Assembly (NCBI GenBank): GCA_922989275.2
Contig: OV277859.1
Location: 84,316,198 to 84,380,197 of the forward strand
Source: Gari tellinella
Taxonomy: Eukaryota > Mollusca > Bivalvia > Cardiida > Psammobiidae
DNA length: 64,000 bases
Direction: 5' to 3'
Shown here: in pieces, positions 37,601-49,600 of the stretch
Position numbering within the stretch: position 1 is the first letter of the stretch
How the letters are laid out: each line of letters starts with the position of its first letter
The notes under the pieces: model-generated
The model's database searches: none
What the model saw: the letters and a program-made list of their open reading frames with translations, nothing else
What the model was told of the DNA's origin: nothing
Translations under genes and position numbers: made by a program

Positions 37601-40600
37601 TTTACGTCTTTAATTTGTTCCTCTCCTGACGAAAATAGTTCCAATTTATACTGTTACAAGTAAAAATCATAAGAAATACTTTCTATATTCTAGCAGATTA
37701 TAGCTTAACGCTGGCTGAAAGTAAAGCAGGGGCATTCTGCTTTACTTTCAACCTGCTTTAAGTGTCCTTAAAACTAGAAATAGGCAATGGGGTAATGGGT
37801 TAATTAGTCAAGTACCTGTCGTTTGATGTTTATATCTCAGACGTTAAGTTTTTAGTTTTTGTATGTCTGCAATATGGTGTTTCAACAGTATTCTTGAAGT
37901 GCTGAATTGAATCGGGACACATGCTCTTTTAATCTTGTTGCGAGCGGTCTCCTCACTATGGTCCTAGTCTGGTATCGCGTGACGAATCAATGTCACTTTT
38001 TTATTTGTTTTGTTTGTTAACGTCCTTTTCTGCCATATATGGGCTCATTGGACGCCCAAGAGAAAAGACAGCGGATACAGAGAACCCGGTGCGATGTCCT
38101 ACTCTTATTATCGACATATGTACTGGTTCTTTTATGTGCCAAGTGTAAAGCACTGATTCATCGGACCTCGGTTTATAGTCTCATCCGAAGGACTTGGTCC
38201 GTCGGGGGATCGAACTCACGACCCTGACGTCGTAATCGAGCGTTTTACTCCTCGACTACGTACGTTAGTGAATCAAGGTCACGTCACACCCACTGACTTA
38301 TTTTCAGTTTGTTGATGAAAGCTTTGTGATACGGCCTAACTATCCATTCAATGTATAAATTTGTTGCTCTGAGTCAATGGTTTAAAATGAAATTATGGAC
38401 AATTCAGAGCAAGATATTGAGAATAACTTAAAACAACTTGTTGTATATCTTATTGTATTGCGTTTAATCGCACTATGCAATATTTAAATTAGTAATGTTT
38501 CAACGGGAAAGGTTACCATTTATTGTTGTCATTACACGCGTTTTGATAGAGTTATTTCACCCTGTGTAGTTATAAACTTTTAGATGTCGATATGGACCCA
38601 TGAAACGCAGGCTGCCAGCAGGGAATTCGCCCTCAATATATCACTGACGTTGATGAAGCATTTTGAAAACTACTTCGGTATTAACTTCAGTCTGCCTAAA
38701 CTAGGTATGTGTTTACTTGTCACAGTTTCTTTTTTTTATAGCAGGCGAGATATCAATGCAACACAACCTTTGCGCAGACAACTTTTAAGACTGTATTTAT
38801 TTATTTTTTTCTGTACTTAGCAACTATCTGCCATAGTAACACTGCATATATCTTTTCGCCCGTTAACATGATATTACTTAAGCATTAGAGTGTAGACTTT
38901 TCGTACCAGGCGTTTCACCGTGTCTAATCAGGATAAAACTGTTTCTACATGAAATGTACTCGGGGGAAGGCAATAAATGGGCTAATTATTCGTCTATCAA
39001 AATTACATAAAAACTAAAATCCGAGTGTTTGCAGACGACAACATTAAGCGTAGGCTATAATCTCTTGTTTTCTATTTAATGACATTGCAGACCATATAGT
39101 CGTGGGCACAACCGTCGCTCCTCGACAGATGGAGAACTGGGGCGCACAAGTGTATAGAAGAACATCCTTACTATACCGAGAAGGCCAATCTGAAAGTGTC
39201 AAGGACTCGATCGCAAGACATGTGGCCCACAGTATTTCTCACAATGTACGAATCGTTTTAAAGTTTAGGAAAATAACTTTGAATGAGTCAATTTCATAAC
39301 ACCAAGTGGCTGCCATGGTCGGAATTCAAATCCTTCACCCTAAGGCGAAAAACATGTTTAGAAAACTAGACTAACCTCTTAGCCTAATGGAAGTGTAGTA
39401 TTTACAGTCTCTGTTTCCATGCTGTCTCGTCTAATTTTGTTTATGAAGTTTGGAAACCACCATGTATGGTCTCTGTTTTAATAGCTTGTTATTTTGTTTC
39501 AATGGTTTTAAAACTGTTTACAACCAGCCTTTGTTTTTGTACTAGCCTTTGTTATGTGCTGCACTGCTGTAGAAACCTTTTGTCAACAGTATCAGGGCTA
39601 CCATAAAAATTGCTCATAAAATCATAAAATATCATTTTTTTCAACAGCATGTTTTGGAAATCGTTCCTCGCTGACGCGGCGTCTGATTTGGATCTAAACT
39701 GATTGACACCCATACAAATGTTTTTCTAGGTAAAATCGTAAAAAAATCAAATTTCAAAAGTAAAAGCAGAATCCGAAGATTTCAGAAAAAACCGTAGGTC
39801 CGGAGTAATTAGGAAAAATCTGAAAATTTAGAGAAGTGACATCTGTGCAATGTGTGTTGTTGTACCATTCCTTGTTGTCTTTGTTTTCAGTGGTTTGGAA
39901 ACCTTGTGACTCCAGCTTGGTGGGATGACGGGTGGTTAATAGAAGCGTTCACTTACTACATGCGGTATACGGGGTTGCAAGTCCTGATGCCTGAACGAAA
40001 GCCAGTAAGTAGCATAATAGAAGCTTTCCCTTACTACGATATACGGGACTCCAAGTCCTGTCCTCTGAAGCCAGTAAGTAGCACAACAGAAACTTTCCCT
40101 TACTACATGCGATATACGGGGCTCCAAGTCGTGTCCCTTGAGTGTAAGCCAGTAAGTAGTACAATAGAAGCTTTCCCTTACCGGTACTACATACGATATA
40201 CGGGATTCCAAGTCGTGTTCCCTAAACGCAAGCCAATAATAAGTAGCACAAAAGAAACGATCACCTACTACATGCGATATACGGGATTCCAAGTCGTGTC
40301 CCCTGAGTGCAAGCCACTAAGTAGCACAATAGAAGGTTTCACTTACAATATGCGATATACGGGGCTCCATGTCCTGTACCCTGAACGCAAGCCAGTAAGT
40401 AGCACAATAGAAGCGTTCACTTACTACATGCGATATACGGGGCTCCATGTCCTGTTGTCTGAACGCAAGCCAGTAAGTAACACACTAGAAGCGTTCACTT
40501 ACTACGTGCGATATACGTGGCTCCATGTCCTGTTGTCTGAACGCAAGCCAGTAAGTAGCACAATAGAAGCGTTCACTTACTACATGCGATATACGGGGCT

Positions 40601-43600
40601 CCATGTCCTGTTCCCTGAACGCAAGCCAGTAAGTAGCACAATAGAAGCTTTCACCTACTACATGCGATATAAGGGATTCCAAGTCGTGTCCCCTGAGTGA
40701 AAGCCTTTAAGTAGCACAACAGAAGCATTCCCTTACTACATGCGATATACGGGGCTCCAAGTCCTGTGTCCTGAACGCAAGCGAATAAGAAGCAGAATAG
40801 AAGCTTTCACTTACTACAGGCGATATACGGGAATTTGGACTAAATGTTTTACTTGAACAAGACGATTTTTAGGCAATGCCACACAATTTGGATTATGGCT
40901 TAGAAAATGGAATTATTTGTTCGGTGATTATGAAAACGGAAAAATGATCACAGAATCGGACTAGATATTAATGGAAAAGCTGCAGATCATTTTCTGTCGT
41001 TCTTTTCACATGAACACCGAACAAACTATTTTAATTTCTAATATTTACATTATACATATACATGTATCGGTCCGTCTAAAGACCGCAAACCTCCTAAACC
41101 CTCTCGAAACATCCCCAAACCACTTTTTAACACAAGCTCTCCATATTCTAGAAAATGGTTGTTTAATGCAGGCTGAAAGTAAAGCAGAATGCGCATTAAT
41201 GCGCATTCTGCTTTACTTTCAACCTGCTGTAAGTGAATACCTGTCTTCAAAAACAGGAACATGCTATTGGATAATGGTTTGATATCTTCAAGTAACTGTG
41301 TATAGCTATCATAAGTTTTGTACGAGTTGTTACCCTGGAAATGAAATACATCGTAGATTCAGTTTAAATGTAACATTGTTTTCATTATTTTAGCTTAGTT
41401 CGCTATTTATAACTTTTATTTAATTAGATATTGAAACGGACGGACGGTCGATCTCAGTATAAACTCCTCTCATTTAATATTTAATTCAAGGACTGGGGCC
41501 CGTTTCATAAAACTTCGTACGACTAATGTTTTCGTAAGTCAGATTATAAAAGTATCAATTATTATTTATTTCTCCATTTAATCCTGTCTTGTGACATCTC
41601 TTTGGAAGCGTCTTTTCAAGACGCTTCCAAAGAGATGTCACCAGACAGGATTAGATGGAGAAATGAGAAATTAAATGTATTTGAAAGTTTAGACTTACGA
41701 TCGTTTTTGTCGTACGAAGTTTTATGAAACGGGCCCCAGGTGATCGTACATTTGAGTCAGGATATCATCTGGATTAAACTTGGGGAAATGGAATCAAACA
41801 AGTCGAGTTTAATTTCAAATCTGACGAACAAGGTTTATTATCTAAACCAATATGTTTTATCAATTCGTCGAAATATTATCAAACTACTAAATTGTATTAA
41901 TTGAATAATTCTCTTAAATAAAAATATATATTGATCCGGACTTCAAATGGATCTAGAGCCATTAGACCTAAATCTATATGTTCTATTTACCACTCTCGTC
42001 TATCAAATTTACCGGTTACACCAAATAAACCCTTCCGTACCTAGAGTCCGCTCAGAAGTCTCTGACTGTGAAGATCGCTCTCCTTATAAACCCATGATCT
42101 ACCAGCAATCAGCTGGCGCAAGCGAATTAATCCGCTGGTGTCTCTAAACAACACAAGCAAGAAAAGAACGCTAATGAACAACTGCTAAAATGACGTCATT
42201 TAACTCAACAGCGACAAGAGTTGTTCACAAAATTAGAAAGTGGCATATTTCCTTTTTTTTTGTTTCAAACTTATATTTGATTGTAGAGATCAGATTCAGT
42301 AAAAATAAAACTTGAAATGATTTTCGTGTAATGTTTACAGTGCAGTGAATATCAGGAAACACAGGAAACGATGAAAGAGTGAAATGTTGCCAATCTATTA
42401 ACAATTAGAACGTGATTGGACCAACATGAATGACTCCAAAACAGTTTAAACTTCTCACACCAGGTTTCTGTTAAGTACTTAATCTGACCTTTATGCTATT
42501 TTAACATGACATAATGTATTATAGACAAAATCGATCACAGGTGCTACCCCGCCCATTATTTTACTATGACTAGGTAGATTGAGTTTAAATACTGAAAAGC
42601 CCCAAGTGTTACAATTTTAAGGAATTAAGGTAGTTTGGGTTTTTTTTAAAGTGGTTTAGGCAAGTTTGGTTAGGTTTGGAGTGGTTTTGGGGAGGTTTTG
42701 GTTCTTTAGACGGACCCTACATGTATTTCCATCCTATTTGTTGACACCAACGTTTGCCTCACTGCCTGTGAAATGTCAAATGTTGTACTAAGAGACAGAA
42801 ACACGTCGCGCAAAAACGCTTGACGGAACAGAGGTAGTGTTGGTTATACAGTGGTTGATCCTAACAACGATTCTCTCGTACAACAATGCTTGTAGCTGTT
42901 CTAATGCTTTCATAGTTGCATTATAGTTTGCTTTAAAAATCGTGTGCTTTTGATGTTTTTTAAGTTGATTATAGGAAAGTTTGACAGAAGAAACATAAAC
43001 ATGAGTGACAAATAGTTCAAACCAATCGGGGGGGGGGGGGGGGGGCAAACTGCGTGCTCAAGTAAGCCAAGTTCTGCTCAATACTCAAAAATGAGTTCAA
43101 TGGAAAAGAAGGGGCGTTTATAGATATACATGTATTTAGAATATGAGCACAAATATTATGGAACCTAATCAGATGGAAAACTCTATCATTACTTTGCTTT
43201 GTTTCAGTTTCAGGTGATGATGGTCAATGCATTCTTATATGGAATGTACACAGATTCAAGGTGGGACTCAGAACCACTGTTTACGGAGGGATTAGAAACG
43301 GGAAAACAAATTGTTCATAAGTTCTTTTATACAGGGGTTTATCGAAAAGTAAGTCGTGCACAATTGGTTTTACTCTATCATTGTTGTTAATCATCGTATT
43401 TATTCCCTTTAAGAGTTTATGCAGCACCAGTGTTATGGCAGATGACTGCCTAAATCAAGGTGAAAGAAGATTAGAAAAATTCTGTAGAAGCTGACCTGGT
43501 CCTGTAGTACACAGAGGAACAGTTTCTTTTACTGGTTTATTGTATATTTTGTTTAAAGGTGTCACCTGTGGCAAACACCTTCGTTTAAGCGGGTTATTGT

Positions 43601-46600
43601 TTTATATTCAATATAACACTGACTTCAAGTCCGGTTCTTGAATACACAATTATATAATTCATCTTTAGAATCAAGAATAAATTTCAACCCTTTTGTTTGA
43701 CTAAAAGCTTGAACTGAAAGCTTGAAGTCAGATGAACATTTCCCCAAATAGGCGTTATGTATTCCCCTATAGCCCACTTCTAGTTTCTACTTTAAGATAC
43801 CATCTGCTAGGATATAGATAATTTATTTATTGTGAATAATCATGACTGTATTAAGTAGCACTACTTTAATAATTTGGGAAATAGATTAAAGGTGTAAAAA
43901 GGCGTGTCTAAAGGGTTATGTGTTAAACGGCTTTTAAACTGATTACAGAAATGCACGTGCCTGGGCATGTAACACTTGTTCTTATTACTAAATATCGACG
44001 CCATTTACTTTTTGGTTGTTACTGAAAACCTTGTATAGGAAGAATGAGGAATAAGCTCTCTCCGTGTAATAGAATATCGTTATCATTAAATACGGAAACC
44101 CGTTGATGTCAAATTAATTATTATATGTCGTGCTTTGAGGGCGACGCTTGACACACGAATCAACACGACGTGCAACAACGCGACACGACGCATGACAATA
44201 TCACATTTGAATACAAATGCTCTAGCGTGGCTAACAATTGGACAAATATAACATATAGAGATGTATCGATCGTTTGTCGTGCGTCGTATTGTGTGTCGTG
44301 TCGCGTTGTCATGTCTAATTTCGACTTTAAAACCACGACATGCGACACACATATACATACTGAAATGTGATGCGACATACATTTACGACGTACGACGTAC
44401 GACACTCGAAGTGACAAACGATATTATGTCGAGCAAATGTCGGCAATTGTCATTTGTCATGCCATAGTTTTGGCCACGACGACATTTGAAATACGAAGCG
44501 ACACCGGACAAATCGGCTCGACATATTATATAAATATTAGATGGCAGTTTTCGTGATATTCAAATTGTCATCCCGAGAAACAGAATGTCACCCCGAGGCG
44601 TAGTCGAGGGTGACATTCTTGTTTTCGAGGGTTGACAATTTGAATGTCACGCAAACTGTCATCTAATATCTATTTTATTACACCGAGCTTATCAACCCTG
44701 GCTTTGGAATCGTTTTATTCGTATTTTATAAAATGTTTTGTGAATACCAATTTAGCGCGGACATGTACGTAATGCGGGAAATGACGTCGCCGTCTTACGA
44801 CGTCACATTGTTTATAATTATTTTACAAGAAAGAAAGAAGAACGTTGTGATAAGTAAATTGAAGAAACAGCGTCTTTACCTTGTCTAGGTGGCAAATATC
44901 CTCTTCCAAAATGGTGGCAAATCGTTAAGGAATGGACAAAAGGAAGCAACTTGTACAGAAAATGCCAAAAGTTGATTAGAAGTTACCACCTTTAAAAACG
45001 TTCTATTATCGCCCATAGTGAAATTCATGTCAATGCTGACAGTAGTTTTTAGGACGGAGAAAAAAAGTAATGTCCTTTAGAGTGACATCACAAAAAGAAT
45101 ATCATAAAGAGTGACAGTATATTTTGGATAGATGTAAAAGATATGCAAAAAGTTAACTGTAGGTCTGTGGGAAATTAACATTGTAACTCAAAGCAAGGTG
45201 TAATAAGACACTATATCGCGCAAATGTTGCGTTATTTTCAAATGTCGACCGTCGGCAATTATGGGAGCTGTCTAGCCCGAATATTGTCAAAAAAATAATG
45301 TACTCCGTACTCAATTATAATCGGCATATGTAAGATTGTAAAGTAGGTTTGATTCTTTGGTAAAAACAGATGTCTTAATTCGTTAATATAGTAATTTTCT
45401 GAGATTTCACCCAAATGTTCATTCATTGAATTCTACATTTGAATTTTTGAGCGATGTTATTCGTTGGTAAAGACAATGCTTTACCTTTCAATGTTTAATT
45501 TTACCCCTTATCGAATTGTAAATCATGTTAATTAACTCAAAACACATTTTATAACTTTTGCAGTTTTCTGTAAAAAGTTGTATTTTATCTTTTTTAATCA
45601 ATGCACCTGCATGGAAATAAAAACATGAGTAAATCACATTAAAATCTCTGCAACATTTGTTGAAATCAAGAATTACTGTGGGACGTTGTGAAATTAGAAA
45701 GTGATAGGGTTGATGCTTTGTTCCCCTGAAGGTGTATAACTTTAGTGCTTAGGCAAACTTTGAGTAGTAACTGTTACAAGCGAGTCGCTCAGAGTTATTA
45801 ACATCGGTGTTCCAATTTTGCATGAGATAATTCTGTTGTTCTCAATTCTTCTTGATGTTTTCTTAGCAACAATCATCTCCATCGTTTGAGTGGTCATAGT
45901 AATTATACTTATTGGGTTGAACGCTACAGGCGTATAGTTCTAAATCAGTCTTCAGCTGTATTTACCCATTTGTACCCATGATCCCATATATGGGACATAT
46001 GCAAACAGTGTAGACTCTGATCAGACGCCGCATGATGCTGCGTCTGATCATAGTCTACACTGTTTGCTGATAGGAATATCAATATAAAACAAAATGAAAA
46101 TGAAAATTTTGACCAGGCATCCCTTTGATAAAAATGGACTAATCCAATATAAACATGGAATAATCCACTGGGCATAAATAGGTTAATTGTGCATGTTTAT
46201 TTCAGGGAGGATATTTGATCAGGATGTTAGAGAAAGCAGTTGGTGAAAATGTGTTCACTACAGGCGTCAATGTAAGTAACTATCGTGCTGCAGTGTCGTC
46301 TGCTTTTCAATATCCCTCTACAGCATGCTTAAATCTTCAGTTTGAGATCTTAAGCGAACAAGGAAGCGCTTAGAGTAGATGACTGCCTACACTGCCAAGC
46401 CAATATTTACTTACATTTGCAGTCAAATACCTAATACTGTTGATTTTAGAAATCAGACGACACGTTTAAGCGGACGATTGTGACGTCATTTTTGTAGTAA
46501 GCGTGTTAAAAGAACATGTATATATTTCTCTGATGCGAGGAAATAAATAGATCCACCAGTTTTATTCAGTTGAACAGTAAACAATAGCTTACAGGTCTTT

Positions 46601-49600
46601 CATTATTTAATATTTCTAATAAACCAGTTTGAATAAAATAATATGACACGAGTCTGAGCGGCATATTAATTTTAGCCATCGCGTTTGTAAAAATGATAAG
46701 TAATGCGCATAACGTGAGATGCTGTAAGCTCTTGTTTATTTTTCAACTGAACTATTTCAAACACATGCAGCGCTTGCGGACGACCACTGTATTTTACTAG
46801 TGAAATACGATAGTATATAAATATTAGATGGCAGTCTGCGTGACATTCAAATTGTCAACCTGAGAAACAGATGTCACCCCGAGGCGTAGCCGAGGGTGAC
46901 ATTCTTGTTTTCGAGGGTTGACAATTTGAATGTCACGCAAACTGACATCTAATATTTATTTGATTACACCGAGCTTATCAACCCTGGCTTTGGAATCGTT
47001 TTATTCGTATTTTATAAAATTTGTTGTGAATACCGATTAAGCGCGGACATGTACATAACGCGGGAAATGATGTCGCCGTCTTACGACGTCACATTGTTTA
47101 TAAATATATTACAAGAAAGAAAGAAGAACGTTATGATAAGTAAATTGAAGATTCAGCGTCTTTACATTGTCTAGGTGGCAAATATCCTCTTCCGAAATGG
47201 TGGCAAATCGTTAAGGAATGGACAAATGGAAGCAACTTGTACAGAAAATGCCAAAAGTTGATACCAGTAGTTACCACTCGTTAAAACGTTCTAATATCGC
47301 TAATAGCGAAATTCATGTCAATGCTGACAGTACGTTTTCGGATGGAGAAAAAAGTAATGTCCTTTAGAGTGACGTCACAAAAAGAATTCATAAAGAGTGA
47401 CAGTATATTTTGGATAGATGTAAAAGACACGCAAAATGTTAACTGTAAGTCTATGGGAATTTAACATTGTAACTCAGAGCGAGTTGTAATAAGTATAAGA
47501 TATCGCTTGGCTCTCTTCTATAAAGCGATAAGCTTTTTATCACCATCTGTTACCGTCTGACCACTTTTAATCTTAATCTATAAACAAATTCCATGCTCTT
47601 GTGAAAATACGCTGCAATATAGATAAGTCAAAAGAGCCTTAATGAGCATAGTCAGTTCTAAATAATATGAAACAATGTGTAACACAAAATGAGTTAATCG
47701 TAATGTACGGGGAATGTTACCTGATCTATCAATCTTAAAAGTGGCCTTTTATCTTGTGTTAACCTATACTGATTTTAATTTTTTTCGTTTACATGTTATT
47801 GTCTCTTTAGCTGTTAGTATAAGGTAGCATACTGCAAGTTGAAACAAATATTCACACGTTACCCGATATACTGCCTTTCTGTAGCTATCTAAAGATGTTA
47901 TAGAAACCAACCGAAACATTAATTGTTGCTTTTTTGACCGTATACTGTCAGTCTTATCTTATTTTAATTAAAACTTAAACAATAGGTCAGATAAGCATTT
48001 GCTTGAGCAATGTAGTAGAAATTTATCAGTCCACCACACTATCGGTCACTGTACGTAAATATTGCATATAGCATATACTGGCTAAGTGCCACTCCATGAC
48101 TGTAAGTTATGAGACAAGTTTATGAATATCTCACACCTGTATACAATTGGAAGCTCCTCTTTCCATAGTCAGGACCAATTTACCTGACGTTGACCTTTAT
48201 ACATGAATAGATTAAAATGGGATGACTAAGTATAACCAACAATCGCTAATGAATCGTATACTGCCGGGTAGATTCGATTAAAGACGTGAATCTTGTTATA
48301 GTTGTTAATTTCCCACTTTGAGTGATAAAATACTTTTTCAGAGTTTTCTAATAAAATTGTTTCTACTAAAAGTACAATGTTGTGTTCAAGAATCAGTTTT
48401 AATTCACGTAGATCTTAGATACCCTAACTTTCGATTCGCGCCAGTTTACTATAAATAGCTAATTGACAACCAGTTGACGTGTCTCATCTGCCAAAGGTGT
48501 GTCGTTAAAGTGAAGGAATTGTAATGACAGGGTCCTGGATTTAATTCCCGATTAAGGTGGATATATATTATTTTATATTTTGAATTTTATTTTATTTTAT
48601 TTAAAATAAAAGAATATGTTTCAGTCGAAATAAGTGATGTATGAATAATTAAAAGAATAACTTGAGTATAAAACAAAAACAAATTGGATTCGAATGGGAT
48701 TGTGTTCGAAACACTGACTGTACGGGGAAAATGAATATACGTCTTCCTTACCAGCTTGAGCTGAAGGCTTGTAGATATTATGGGAACCGGTCAATGCTTT
48801 TTTCCTGTTATACCGGTGAAGATACACTTGTTGTTGTCGCGTCAATGATTACGAAATGTTCTGAAGCTTTATTTAGAAATACAATGAAGTGCGAATTATG
48901 CTAATAGATGTCACCGACGTCAAATGATTTTGTCTGGACTATACCAAGTGGTGATGCAAGCGAAACGTCATAAACTACATATACTCCCACTACAAAGAAG
49001 GCGAACTAACTGTATGAAAGACAATTGACAGCTTAGAGCAAGGTGAAAGTCAAACAGAACCCTCAGATAGGATATTTCTGTTTTACTGTGGCCTTGTTAT
49101 AATCAGCAACCTGTCTTAAACACCTTATAATTATAACATTATGTTGGTCATGATAGAGGGTTGCTGTATTGTTCCAGTTACTTTTTCAGAGATACCTCAC
49201 GAAATATGCATATGGAAGTACCGGCGCCCATGAACTGTGGGAAGAAATACAAATTGTGAGTAACTTTTTAGCAATTAGCCATTTGTCCAATAATATAAAC
49301 AGCTTTAGTTGAGTCTGAAATCGTTCGCAAGCATTTGATTGGTCAGATTTAAACAAAAACGGGAGAAAAACCTCAGACTCAGCTCAAACGCATTGTAACT
49401 TTGGACCATTATTTTATAACTAAATGACGTCTGACACTTCGCTAGTTTTACCGTCTGCTTTTACCATCTAACTGCCAAACTATCGACTGCATTGGTACTG
49501 TCGTCTGCAATAGTGTAAGGTCAGCTTTAACCCTTTACCCCATAGAAGCGACTTTTAGCACATTCATTTTATTCATCCGCTGAAGAAAATAGTTCCAAAT

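Larger units (their letters stand above)
41063..42716. repeat. inverted repeat pair ~1.6 kb apart
   Basis: GTCCGTCTAAAGACC...CAAACCTCCTAAACC (41070-41130) is mirrored by GGTTTAGGCAAGTTTGG...TTCTTTAGACGGAC (42650-42713). The interior has no coding signal but carries two MITEs. It could be a non-autonomous transposon. Confidence 0.5.

Noticed and set aside
39215..39232. ARHVAH read as the zinc motif, which would mean loss of the first His ligand
   Set aside because: HSISHN joins directly to WFGNLVT with the correct family spacing and gives H-x18-E; ARHVAH would be five residues out of register.
39936..40682. Long open frames on the minus strand across the exon 8 repeat array
   Set aside because: They are the shadow of the 78-bp repeat, whose length is a multiple of three, and show no family resemblance.
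44170..44467. Overlapping Cys/Arg/Thr-rich frames on both strands
   Set aside because: They result from dense TGTCG/CGACA words in a non-coding element.
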